DNA from: Bacteroidales bacterium
Lineage (GTDB): Bacteria > Bacteroidota > Bacteroidia > Bacteroidales > F082
Direction of reading: 5' to 3'
NCBI GenBank assembly: GCA_017461665.1
Contig: JAFTXI010000024.1
Span: forward strand, 85,522 to 149,521
DNA length: 64,000 nt
Part shown: positions 42,480-51,388 of the stretch, piece after piece
Position numbering within the stretch: position 1 is the stretch's first letter
Layout: every line of letters starts with the position of its first letter
Translations under genes and position numbers: made by a program
Notes under the pieces: generated by a model
What the model saw: the letters and a program-made list of their open reading frames with translations, nothing else
Told to the model about the DNA's origin: nothing
Databases searched by the model: none

Positions 42480-43603
42480 TATTTTCTCCAAACCATCTTG
42501 TTAATAATACCCACATAACTCTGGATGAGCTTCACCACCTTAACAGATACATTCTCATCGATATATGCAGGAACTGGATATGGATCGTCACCGTTAGAAT
42601 GCATCTCCGTTGCAAGAGCTACTGCCTGGCATACTGCCTCTGAAGTGATAGAACCAATGGTGAAGACACCCTTATCCATAGCTTCAGGACGTTCCGTTGA
42701 GGTACGAACAGATACAGCTGGGAAGTGGAAAAAAGCACCTTCCTCTGGCACTGTTCCTGAGTCTGACACCACACAGAAGGCATTCTGCTGAAGGTGGTTA
42801 TAGTCAAAGAATCCGAGCGGTTTGTGTTGAATCACACGTTCATCAAACTTGAAACCTCTCTTCTCAATCATCTTCTCAGAACGTGGGTGACAACTGTAGA
42901 GCACTGGCATATCGTAGGTGCGAGCCAGCTCATTCACAGCATTCATCAGTGACATGAAGTTATCTTCAATATCGATATTTTCCTCACGGTGAGCAGAGAG
43001 AAGAATATACCTACCTTTCTCCAATCCAAGATCTGAAAGAATGGTACTGGCTTCAATCTGAGGTAATACCTCACGAAGTACCTCTGCCATGGGAGAGCCC
43101 ACAACATACGTATATTCAGGTTTTACACCACTTTGCAGAATGTATCTACGAGCATGCTCAGAATAACAAAGGTTAACGTCTGATGTAACATCTACAATCC
43201 TGCGGATAACCTCCTCTGGAAGATTCTCATCCTTGCAGCGATTACCAGCCTCCATGTGGAATATAGGAATTTTGAGACGCTTGGCAGCAATAATAGATAG
43301 GCACGAGTTGGTATCACCCAACACGATGACTGCATCAGGTTTCACCTCCACCATCAAGTCATATGCCTTGCTGATGACATTACCCATAGTTTCACCGATA
43401 TTTTTACCGACTACACCTAAATAGTAATCGGGTTCACGAAGTCCAAGATCCTTAAAGAACACTTCATTAAGAGTATAGTCATAATTTTGACCAGTATGTA
43501 CAAGTACTTGATCGAAATATATGTCGGCTTTCTTGATGATGGCAGACATTTTGATAATTTCTGGACGAGTGCCCACAATCGTCATAAGTTTCAGTTTCTT
43601 CAT
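42479..43603 (-). CDS. fnlC: UDP-N-acetylglucosamine 2-epimerase-family enzyme, FnlC type
   Basis: A 374-residue non-hydrolysing 2-epimerase. Motifs: LMTIVGTRPEIIKMSAI at the start, VLVHTGQNYDYTLNE, VIVLGDTNSCLS, HMEAGNRCKDENLPEE and SDSGTVPEEGAFFHFPAVSV. The position within an FnlA-FnlB-FnlC set and the FnlC/WbjD/CapG-like features (NLPEEVIRRIVD) indicate the last step to UDP-N-acetyl-L-fucosamine: C2 epimerisation of UDP-PneNAc. A second member of the family at 46683 is closer to WecB. Confidence 0.9.
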   Translation of the reverse strand: MKKLKLMTIVGTRPEIIKMSAIIKKADIYFDQVLVHTGQNYDYTLNEVFFKDLGLREPDYYLGVVGKNIGETMGNVISKAYDLMVEVKPDAVIVLGDTNSCLSIIAAKRLKIPIFHMEAGNRCKDENLPEEVIRRIVDVTSDVNLCYSEHARRYILQSGVKPEYTYVVGSPMAEVLREVLPQIEASTILSDLGLEKGRYILLSAHREENIDIEDNFMSLMNAVNELARTYDMPVLYSCHPRSEKMIEKRGFKFDERVIQHKPLGFFDYNHLQQNAFCVVSDSGTVPEEGAFFHFPAVSVRTSTERPEAMDKGVFTIGSITSEAVCQAVALATEMHSNGDDPYPVPAYIDENVSVKVVKLIQSYVGIINKMVWRK

Positions 43604-43606
43604 AAC

Positions 43607-44461
43607 CTACAAATTATAATGAGGATACATATCTTTATGCTTCATCACCCACTCTGCCAACTCACGTACCATAGTTTCGTAATCAGGAATGAGATACGAG
43701 AACTCAAAGTTAGTACGTTTGAGAGACTTATCTGCATTCACACCTTCTATGGGATGAATGGCAAGCGCATTGTTGCGGAAATACTTATTGAATAGTCCAC
43801 AAAGGTCATGCTTGCTGATAGAATGTTCAGGTACGGCATTTACCAAACCATGAGCGCGTTCACGGGCAGCCACCTCCATAGTCTTAGCCAACTGAAGAGT
43901 CGTCTGGCCTGTCCACATAGCTTTGGTGTAGCCATTTATTTCACCACTTTGGTGCATAAACCAATTGAGAAGACCTATTCCATTCGGATTGATATCAGGA
44001 CCTACAATACTATTGCGTAGGGTAATATTCTTATCATCGTTCAACTCTCCCAAAGCCTTGCTCCTATCATAGAAGGTTTCACCATCTTGAAAATCACTCT
44101 CGGTATAGTTACCACGTTTACCAGAAAACACACAATCCGTACTCATGTGAATAACCTGTGTATCGGTTCCTTCGGTAGTCTTGGCCAAGAAGTGTGGAAA
44201 ATAACTATTCAAAAAAGCAGCCAAAGCATGATTCTGTTCTGCAAACTGATTGAGAACACCAATACAGTTTATTACACTGTCGTAACAGCCTTCCTTAATT
44301 ACCTTGGCTATAGTTTCAGTATCGAATGCATTACCCGCAAAACTTTTGATATATTGAGATTCACGAAGGTCGAAACCATAGACCTCGTGACCTTGTTCTT
44401 GAAGATACAATCCAATGGTATGACCCGCCATACCATTGCATCCACATATAAAAAATTTCAT
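43607..44461 (-). CDS. fnlB: SDR reductase, FnlB-like, RmlD fold
   Basis: A 284-residue SDR with NAD site FICGCNGMAGHTIGLYL, active-site region FYDRSKALGELND (Tyr-x-x-x-Lys) and HMSTDCVFSGKRG. It lies between fnlA and fnlC. The route to UDP-FucNAc needs C3-epimerisation and C4-reduction by CapF/WbjC enzymes of about 370 residues, which have a C-terminal cupin domain. This protein ends before that domain. It therefore probably carries only the reductase function, and another protein may provide the epimerase step. Alternatively the product differs from FucNAc. Confidence 0.8.
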   Translation of the reverse strand: MKFFICGCNGMAGHTIGLYLQEQGHEVYGFDLRESQYIKSFAGNAFDTETIAKVIKEGCYDSVINCIGVLNQFAEQNHALAAFLNSYFPHFLAKTTEGTDTQVIHMSTDCVFSGKRGNYTESDFQDGETFYDRSKALGELNDDKNITLRNSIVGPDINPNGIGLLNWFMHQSGEINGYTKAMWTGQTTLQLAKTMEVAARERAHGLVNAVPEHSISKHDLCGLFNKYFRNNALAIHPIEGVNADKSLKRTNFEFSYLIPDYETMVRELAEWVMKHKDMYPHYNL

Positions 44462-44479
44462 ATAAATGATAGATTAAAA

Positions 44480-45571
44480 TTATTCACTACGATAGTCACG
44501 TGATTTAGCTCTTGGCTGGAGTCCAAGATCCTCACGTATAAAGTTCAATTTAAGAAGGAGTGCTTTCATTCCCTCAACATCCAAACGATGTGTATTGTGA
44601 GAGTGATACTCTTCTACCTGCTCCACCTTATGGTTGCCCTCTGTGAAGAATTTATCGTAATTCAAGTCACGATTATCACAAGGTATACGGTAATAGCCAC
44701 CCATATCGATAGCTTTGGCCATCTCCTCACGAGTAACGAGGGTCTCATAAAGTTTTTCTCCATGACGAGTTCCAATTACTTTAACTTCTGTATCCCCATA
44801 CTTAGGGTCAATCTTGGTATAAGTCTGTTTAAGTGCTTCAGCCAACACGTCGAGTGTAGCGGCCGGGGCTTTTTGCACGAAGAGGTCGCCATTCTCACCA
44901 TGGGTGAACGCATAGATGACGAGGTCTACAGCATCGTCCAGTGTCATCATGAAGCGAGTCATGTTGGGGTCGGTGATGGTGATAGGCTTGCCTTCCATCA
45001 TCTGCTCCACCCAGAGAGGTATCACTGAACCACGGCTAGCCATCACATTACCATAGCGAGTACAACAGATGGTAGTCTTTGCACCAGGACCGAGTGCACG
45101 ACCTTGTGCGGTAGCCACCTTCTCCATCATGGCCTTAGAGATACCCATGGCATTGATGGGATAAGCCGCCTTGTCGGTAGAGAGTACCACTACATTCTTC
45201 ACTTCGTGGGCAATAGCAGAAAGAAGCACATTATTGGTACCATCTACATTGGTCTGCACAGCCTCCATGGGGAAGAACTCACATGAGGGCACCTGCTTGA
45301 GAGCTGCAGCCGAGAAGATATAATCCACACCGGGCATACAGAAATCCACAGCAGCACGATTACGTACATTACCTATATAAAACTTTACCTTGTGAGCCAC
45401 ATCCGGACGGTTAGCCTGCAAAAAGTGACGCATGTCATCCTGCTTTTTCTCGTCACGCGAAAGAATACGAATCTCTTTGATATCCGAATCGAGAAAACGT
45501 CTCAAAACTGCGTTTCCAAAACTGCCTGTACCTCCAGTTATGAGGAGGATTTTGTCTTTAAATACTGACAT
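44480..45571 (-). CDS. fnlA: UDP-N-acetylglucosamine 4,6-dehydratase/5-epimerase, FnlA/CapE type
   Basis: A 363-residue cytosolic SDR of the CapE/FnlA/WbjB group: LLITGGTGSFGNAVLRRFLD at the N-terminus, SRDEKKQDDMRHFL, IFSAAALKQVPSCEFFPMEA, STDKAAYPINAMGISKAMME near residue 130, and TRYGNVMASRGSVIPLW. The KQVPSCEFFPMEA motif is typical of FnlA enzymes. It converts UDP-GlcNAc to the UDP-4-keto-6-deoxy-L-sugar as the first step to UDP-L-FucNAc. This gene and its neighbours to 47828 have noticeably higher GC than the genes further upstream, suggesting separate origins of the modules. Confidence 0.92.
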   Translation of the reverse strand: MSVFKDKILLITGGTGSFGNAVLRRFLDSDIKEIRILSRDEKKQDDMRHFLQANRPDVAHKVKFYIGNVRNRAAVDFCMPGVDYIFSAAALKQVPSCEFFPMEAVQTNVDGTNNVLLSAIAHEVKNVVVLSTDKAAYPINAMGISKAMMEKVATAQGRALGPGAKTTICCTRYGNVMASRGSVIPLWVEQMMEGKPITITDPNMTRFMMTLDDAVDLVIYAFTHGENGDLFVQKAPAATLDVLAEALKQTYTKIDPKYGDTEVKVIGTRHGEKLYETLVTREEMAKAIDMGGYYRIPCDNRDLNYDKFFTEGNHKVEQVEEYHSHNTHRLDVEGMKALLLKLNFIREDLGLQPRAKSRDYRSE

Positions 45572-45576
45572 AACTA

Positions 45577-46686
45577 TTATATATTTAAATATTCATTTTT
45601 CAAAAAATCTCGAGTATAGTTTTTATAAGTATGCTCCCAACAATCCTTTGCATTCTTTCCTTTTCGAACAATATCTTCTTTTGTTATCTTTTTTATCTCT
45701 TCTGTGATTTCTGAGACAGACTCTCCTGATACATATCCCATACCTCTGTCTAGAACCTTTTTCTCGACGATAGTACCCTTTGTTGTGAATAAGGGTTTAC
45801 CTAAAAACATAGACTCATAATACTTATTGGGAGCTGCATATATATGGTTGGGATTTTCTATTGAATACATTGCATACATCACATCTGAATTATAGGATAT
45901 ATTCAATCCATCTTCATATTTAACCTTACCATAATACCTTATATTAGGACACTCCTCGTTGTCTTTCAGTAGCCTTGTTTCTAAATCAGGCTCACCAAAG
46001 CCTGCTATTTTAAGATTGACAAGTCCTTTTTCCGCTATTTCTACAATCTCGAACAAACAGCGAGAAGTCGCGAAACCTCCTACGTAGGAAATAGTTAAGA
46101 GTTCATTGTCAAACTCACTACTTCCCTCTTCTTTCAGGAAATCTGTACTATTAAAAAATGGGATATTAGGAAGTATGCTTAATTTATGGGATGGTATATC
46201 GTAAGGGATCTGTTCTTTACGTTCCTCTTCACATATGATAATCTTATCAGAGTGCCTTGTTGTAAACTTCTCCATAAACTTAAAAGCAAACAGTACATAC
46301 TTCTTCTGTTCATATAAGGTCGCAGAGAACCAGTCAAAGACATCAAAAATCAGTTTATTGCTTCTATGGAACACCTTGTAACAAGCTGCGGGAAAGGCAG
46401 AATCCACATCACAACCATGGAGGATAGCATTTTTTGGTTTTAGTCGACACAGTTGTCTATACACAAACCACAACCAACCTACCCTATTCTTTACAGCCTT
46501 GAATCCACCCACGTTATATCCAGCCTTTACCTTCCACATTACAGAGTTGGGTAAATCCGGATTAACACCATCACGATCCCATCCTATAAATGTATGCTCA
46601 ATGCCATTTTCTTGTAGGTATTTAACATACTTCATCGCACGTGGGTCAGATAGGACATCGTTACATCTGATTAAAACAACCATCAT
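45577..46686 (-). CDS. Glycosyltransferase, GT-B fold
   Basis: A 369-residue GT4-like glycosyltransferase. Recognisable parts are HTFIGWDRDGVNPDLP, ILHGCDVDSAFPAACY, LIFDVFDWFSATL, TISYVGGFATSRCLFEI and the donor-site region NKYYESMFLGKPLFTTKGT. It probably adds one sugar of the repeat unit at the cytoplasmic face. It overlaps the wecB-like gene by 4 bases and precedes fnlA by 5. Donor and acceptor are not evident. Confidence 0.83.
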   Translation of the reverse strand: MMVVLIRCNDVLSDPRAMKYVKYLQENGIEHTFIGWDRDGVNPDLPNSVMWKVKAGYNVGGFKAVKNRVGWLWFVYRQLCRLKPKNAILHGCDVDSAFPAACYKVFHRSNKLIFDVFDWFSATLYEQKKYVLFAFKFMEKFTTRHSDKIIICEEERKEQIPYDIPSHKLSILPNIPFFNSTDFLKEEGSSEFDNELLTISYVGGFATSRCLFEIVEIAEKGLVNLKIAGFGEPDLETRLLKDNEECPNIRYYGKVKYEDGLNISYNSDVMYAMYSIENPNHIYAAPNKYYESMFLGKPLFTTKGTIVEKKVLDRGMGYVSGESVSEITEEIKKITKEDIVRKGKNAKDCWEHTYKNYTRDFLKNEYLNI

Positions 46687-47828
46687 CTCAACACATTAAC
46701 AATTCTTCCACAAGCCAAACCATCACCATAGGGGTTCACCGCCTTGCTCATCGTGTCGTAGTAAGCAGCATCATCAAGCAAGCATGAAACTTCCGTTACA
46801 ATCTTATCGTAGTCAGTACCTACAAGCTTCACCGTACCTGCATCCAATGCCTCGGGACGCTCCGTGGTATCGCGCATCACAAGCACGGGCTTGCCCAAGC
46901 CAGGAGCCTCCTCCTGAATACCACCCGAATCGGTGAGTACAATGGTGGACTTTGACATCAGGTGAACGAACTCCAAGTACTGGAGTGGCTCGATGAAGAA
47001 GAAGTTGGGACGGGTGAGGTCTTCACCGAACACCTCGTGGATGGGCTTACGCACATTGGGGTTCAGGTGCATGGGGTATACGAAATCAACCTCGGGATAT
47101 TTCTCTGAAAGATCTTTCATTGCTGTCACCATACGAATGAAACCTTCACCAAAATTCTCTCTTCTATGTCCTGTAATGAGTACGAGTTTCTTGCCATCGG
47201 CAAGACGTGTAACGTCATAGCCTGCATTGAGAAGGATGGCATCTTGTTCCTCAGCAAGTACGGCATCTTCCTTGAGTTTATTAACCACAAGGTGTAGGGC
47301 ATCGATAACAGTATTACCTGTCACATAAATCTTACCCATAGCCTTCTCCTCAATGAGGTTCTTCTCAGAGAGTGGGGTGGGGGCAAAGTTATAGGCTGCA
47401 ATACGCCCTGTCACCTGACGGTTCATCTCCTCAGGCCATGGACTATAGATATTGTGTGTGCGGAGTCCGGCCTCTACGTGTCCAACAGGTATCTGCGCAT
47501 AGAATGCTGCAAGAGCAGCTGCTGTAGAAGTGGTGGTATCACCATGTACAAGTACTACATCAGGACGACACTCTTTGAATACGTCACGCATACCGTTGAG
47601 GATACGAACCGTCACGTCGGTCAGGTCCTGACCTTGCTTCATAATGTTGAGGTCGATATCGGGAGTTACCTCAAAAATCTTGAGTACCTGATCCAACATC
47701 TCTCGATGCTGACCTGTTACACATACGATAGTTTCAAACTCATCAGCTCGTTTCTGAAACTCCTTCACGAGCGGACACATCTTGATTGCTTCGGGGCGTG
47801 TACCGAAGACAAGCATTACCTTTTTCAT
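46683..47828 (-). CDS. wecB: UDP-N-acetylglucosamine 2-epimerase (non-hydrolysing)
   Basis: A 381-residue enzyme converting UDP-GlcNAc to UDP-ManNAc. It has MLVFGTRPEAIKMCPLV, VCVTGQHREMLDQVL, LVHGDTTTSTAAALAAF, VGHVEAGLRTHNIYSPWPEE and SDSGGIQEEAPGLGKPVLVM, the canonical WecB set. It would provide ManNAc donors. The ATG is one base after the GT2 gene stop. GC content is higher than in the genes upstream. Confidence 0.94.
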   Translation of the reverse strand: MKKVMLVFGTRPEAIKMCPLVKEFQKRADEFETIVCVTGQHREMLDQVLKIFEVTPDIDLNIMKQGQDLTDVTVRILNGMRDVFKECRPDVVLVHGDTTTSTAAALAAFYAQIPVGHVEAGLRTHNIYSPWPEEMNRQVTGRIAAYNFAPTPLSEKNLIEEKAMGKIYVTGNTVIDALHLVVNKLKEDAVLAEEQDAILLNAGYDVTRLADGKKLVLITGHRRENFGEGFIRMVTAMKDLSEKYPEVDFVYPMHLNPNVRKPIHEVFGEDLTRPNFFFIEPLQYLEFVHLMSKSTIVLTDSGGIQEEAPGLGKPVLVMRDTTERPEALDAGTVKLVGTDYDKIVTEVSCLLDDAAYYDTMSKAVNPYGDGLACGRIVNVLR

Positions 47829-48638
47829 TTATCTTAATTTTTTAGACGTTTTCTTTACCACGACATTATCCACATACAGATGAATCAACTTATTATAAAT
47901 ATTCTGAGGCAGAATCTCCATCAGAAATACTTGTATACGCATCTTGATATGGCCCCAAATCCTCCTGAGACTGCATTTCGACAATCCTTTTATATCAGCG
48001 TATTCATTAAATAGCGTAATCAGCTGCTTTGCAGAAGCGCCATCAACCGCGTCATAGTTTGAAATTACGATTGGCACATATTGAAAGTTTCCCCCATGCT
48101 TATATACCTCGTTAAAGAAATTGGCATCAGCTGCTAGACGGTATTTCAAATCAAACTTTAATGCTCTTATCGTATCTCCATCAGCGAATGTTGATTGATG
48201 ATTAAGATTATACTGAATGGTTCCTCCCTTCAAGTTATCAAATCGTTGAACAGTTGTTCCTTGATCCGAGAAAGTCCTCACTACATCTCCGTATATTACC
48301 TTTACATCATCATTGTAGGATTTGCTGAAAACATTCTCTATCACCTGGTTGTTTACAAATGTGTCGCCAGAATTTATGAAGTTTACCCATTTGCCATGAG
48401 ACATGGCTATGGCCTTATTCATTGCATCATATATTCCCTTGTCTGGCTCAGATACAAAAGCAGAGAGTAAGTCTTTATATCTCTTTATAACTTCAACTGT
48501 TCCATCTGTGCTAGCACCATCAACAATTATATATTCAATATTTGTGTATGTTTGAGAAAGCACAGACATTATAGTCTTTTCTATAGTGTCAATGGAATTG
48601 TAGCAAACTGTAATTACCGTAATCAATGGCTTGTCCAA
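47829..48638 (-). CDS. Glycosyltransferase family 2
   Basis: A 269-residue GT-A glycosyltransferase: PLITVITVCYNSIDTIEKTI, NIEYIIVDGASTDGTVEVI, SEPDKGIYDAMNKAIAMSHG and WVNFINSGDTF, in the WcaA/WcaE-like layout. It adds a sugar to the growing lipid-linked repeat. Located between the Wzy-like gene (11-base gap) and wecB (no gap). Confidence 0.9.
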   Translation of the reverse strand: MDKPLITVITVCYNSIDTIEKTIMSVLSQTYTNIEYIIVDGASTDGTVEVIKRYKDLLSAFVSEPDKGIYDAMNKAIAMSHGKWVNFINSGDTFVNNQVIENVFSKSYNDDVKVIYGDVVRTFSDQGTTVQRFDNLKGGTIQYNLNHQSTFADGDTIRALKFDLKYRLAADANFFNEVYKHGGNFQYVPIVISNYDAVDGASAKQLITLFNEYADIKGLSKCSLRRIWGHIKMRIQVFLMEILPQNIYNKLIHLYVDNVVVKKTSKKLR

Positions 48639-48649
48639 TTTATGTTTTA

Positions 48650-49822
48650 TTATAATAGAGCGTTGTGTTTTTCTTTTCTTGTTCCTAAATATAGAAATGA
48701 GAACAGCATTATGTAATGTAGTATTACTATGTGAAAAGGCCTCTGCAGGTAGCCGGCAGCAATGATAATAATACTCAAGATAATATCCTTACGGTTGAGG
48801 TTCTTCAATAATAATATAATCAGTGGCAGGTAGATGACAATTGTTCCTACTATACCATCCGTAGCCAAAGATTCATATGGATTGTCAGCAATATATTCAC
48901 CCATTTTTTCAATATTCTCAGCGCCATTCCCCCATGTTGGACTCTTCCTGTACATCAATTTCGCTTTCTCCATCAAGACGTCACGATTCGTCTCAAGTTT
49001 GCCGTACTGATCTGTTTCAAAACGCCCGAATGTCAAATCATACAGTGAATCACCTGATCCTCTGACATATACGAACGAACATATTACAACTATTACCACT
49101 ACAAATATTATAGATTTTTTTTCGAACTTAATTTTAAAGAATAATAGATATAAAACTAATTGTATGTAGTATGCCATCGAAAGTGTACTCAACAAACCGA
49201 TAATAAGCACAATCTCTATTTTTCTGTCTTTTATAAATAACTGGTTCAAAATTAGTGCGTATATACCCCAACAGGCGAGAGCTCCTGGCTCATCAAAAAA
49301 ACCAGCTGGACGGATAATATTTCCATATAAAGCATTTGTACACGTCATTCCAAAACAATATGCTGTTCTTCCATCAACGTTTTCAAAAGTAAAGATAGGC
49401 GATAATAGACCCACATACACAAGCAAAAAGGCTAGTAGTCCTAAAATTGCCTGTACTCCAATTAATATATTGTTTTGCTTGACAAAATCTTCTATTTTCC
49501 CAAAATTTGATATTGCTGTTATGATAAAGAATGTGAAGACTATATAGAATATTCTTGTAAAATATGAATAATCATTATGGATATATGCGTATATAACCCA
49601 GCATAAAATTTGTATTATTATGCAAATATTGAATTCTACTGGTGGCAATATGATTTTTTTCTTCATAAGAAAAGGTATTATCAGCAATCCGAACGCCACC
49701 ACTAATATGACTTTCTCACTTGGAACTGGCAAGAATTGTCTAAATACATAAGGAACTGCAAGAAACATAGTCATAAAGACTATGCACCATACATATCTAT
49801 GCCATATTTTACTCTTTCCCAT
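48650..49822 (-). CDS. Polysaccharide polymerase, Wzy-like
   Basis: A 390-residue membrane protein with about 10 hydrophobic segments and a periplasmic loop (VRGSGDSLYDLTFGRFETDQ). Sequence of such polymerases is poorly conserved; the call is from topology and position between a flippase and glycosyltransferases. A motif RPAGFFDEPGALACWG is seen near residue 165. It would join repeat units in the periplasm. A separate O-antigen-ligase-type protein lies at 25143. Very AT-rich, like its upstream neighbours. Confidence 0.78.
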   Translation of the reverse strand: MGKSKIWHRYVWCIVFMTMFLAVPYVFRQFLPVPSEKVILVVAFGLLIIPFLMKKKIILPPVEFNICIIIQILCWVIYAYIHNDYSYFTRIFYIVFTFFIITAISNFGKIEDFVKQNNILIGVQAILGLLAFLLVYVGLLSPIFTFENVDGRTAYCFGMTCTNALYGNIIRPAGFFDEPGALACWGIYALILNQLFIKDRKIEIVLIIGLLSTLSMAYYIQLVLYLLFFKIKFEKKSIIFVVVIVVICSFVYVRGSGDSLYDLTFGRFETDQYGKLETNRDVLMEKAKLMYRKSPTWGNGAENIEKMGEYIADNPYESLATDGIVGTIVIYLPLIILLLKNLNRKDIILSIIIIAAGYLQRPFHIVILHYIMLFSFLYLGTRKEKHNALL

Positions 49823-49855
49823 TATTTTAATACCTGCTATTTATATTTGAAATTA

Positions 49856-51367
49856 TTATCTAAAATAACTGTTGACAATATTATTAATTTTCATTCTCTC
49901 TTCTTTACTCAGAATTATAAAATATCCTGTCAGACCTATTATCGTCGTACTCGTTATCGTTGATGCAACCAACCGTAAAAATGAACTATCAATATTTGAT
50001 ATCAGTAGATACATTATAACCATACAGAATGTAATTGTCAAAAGACTTTGCGGCAATATTGATTTAAGAAAATTCTGGATATTGTATTCGAATGTCTTCT
50101 TTGCAAAATAAAGGTTGGTAATACATTGTAGGAAAGAAATTACGATTGTCACCAAGATCCCGCTGTAGAAACTGTAGCCAAGTTCAAAAACAATGTATAT
50201 GCCTACAATATTGAGCACATACAATGTTGACATAACAATCTGCTGCTTTGTAATATTGCCAGTAGCGTGTACACCCTGATACATAAAGTATGTGAATGAT
50301 GATACGTTAATATTAATGAGAACCAAGCATACAAGTTCATAAGCATATTGCGGTGGCTCCTTCAACCATAATTTGAGTATGTATTCTCCTTCAAAAATTA
50401 TAGGCAGTGTTATGAGCAACATAAGTAAAAACGTAATCTTTGTACCTGTGTTTACAAGCTCGTTCATTCGTGTAAGATCTTTTTTACCGTATGACATCAT
50501 TATCTGTGGTACTACCGACTGCTTGAAATTCATTACAAACGTGCTCACAATGTGCATTACCTGCATCGCCACAGCGTAGGCCGCGTTGACGGCAAGTCCA
50601 AAGAATAGGTTTACAAGAATAATTATACCTTTATCTCTAAATAGTGAAGCCAATACCGTAACAAGCAGCATTGAGACGAACTTTGCAATTTCCTTGACAA
50701 TTTCCTTGTCCCAACACATACGGTGCTTGCATTCTTTGTATCCCCTTGCAACACATACCATAAACACGAAGTATAATATGGTAATAATAAAATTGAGCGC
50801 TCCCAAAGTTATAAGGTGATCGTAATCAATTTGCAACAGTAGATATACAACAACTAACCGTCCTACAGATTGCAATACATCAGCAACTGCAATTTTCGAG
50901 AACTCTTCTCTTGCACGCAATAAGGCAGTATATGGTACACTAATTATGTTAAGAATCAGCGACAGGATTGATATTTGGAATACTATTTGTGCAGCATACA
51001 TCCTCTCTTGAGGAATGTTAAGTTTGTGAAGGAAGAAGATCGCGAATATTTCCATCAGCATAGCTGTAACCAATGCAACAATTATGTGCAGTGCTAAACC
51101 TGAACCAAATACACGTCCCAATTTGTTCTCTTCGCCGCGGCCAATTTCAACACTATAAAAGCGCTGTACTGCTGTTCCCATAGAACCATTAAGAAACGAG
51201 AACAACGCTACAACACTGCTTACAAGGTTGTTCAGTCCATAATCCTCTACACCAAGAACCTCAAGTGTTATTCTTGTCGTAAAGAACGATATAAACATTG
51301 TTATAGCCATGCGGATATACAGGGCTATAGTGTTCTTGGCTATTCTATTGTTTGAATTGTTAGACAT
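49856..51367 (-). CDS. Polysaccharide flippase, Wzx/PST type
   Basis: A 503-residue inner-membrane protein with 12 to 14 hydrophobic segments of the MOP exporter superfamily. N-terminal parts RIAKNTIALYIRMAITMFIS, LGVEDYGLNNLVSSVVALF and GSMGTAVQRFYSVEIGRGEE match the Bacteroidetes Wzx-like group. It moves lipid-linked repeat units across the inner membrane for the Wzy-type polymerase. It sits between a GT4 gene and the polymerase gene. Confidence 0.9.
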   Translation of the reverse strand: MSNNSNNRIAKNTIALYIRMAITMFISFFTTRITLEVLGVEDYGLNNLVSSVVALFSFLNGSMGTAVQRFYSVEIGRGEENKLGRVFGSGLALHIIVALVTAMLMEIFAIFFLHKLNIPQERMYAAQIVFQISILSLILNIISVPYTALLRAREEFSKIAVADVLQSVGRLVVVYLLLQIDYDHLITLGALNFIITILYFVFMVCVARGYKECKHRMCWDKEIVKEIAKFVSMLLVTVLASLFRDKGIIILVNLFFGLAVNAAYAVAMQVMHIVSTFVMNFKQSVVPQIMMSYGKKDLTRMNELVNTGTKITFLLMLLITLPIIFEGEYILKLWLKEPPQYAYELVCLVLININVSSFTYFMYQGVHATGNITKQQIVMSTLYVLNIVGIYIVFELGYSFYSGILVTIVISFLQCITNLYFAKKTFEYNIQNFLKSILPQSLLTITFCMVIMYLLISNIDSSFLRLVASTITSTTIIGLTGYFIILSKEERMKINNIVNSYFR

Positions 51368-51388
51368 CTTTGTGTATGTTATTATGCC

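Noticed and set aside
42479-43603. FnlC-like enzyme as a second WecB making UDP-ManNAc
   Set aside because: Its position in a FnlA-FnlB-FnlC set and sequence features fit the FnlC/WbjD group better; a true WecB is at 46683.
44588-45290. Plus-strand open frames opposite fnlA
   Set aside because: They mirror the codon pattern of fnlA and show no domain or signal.
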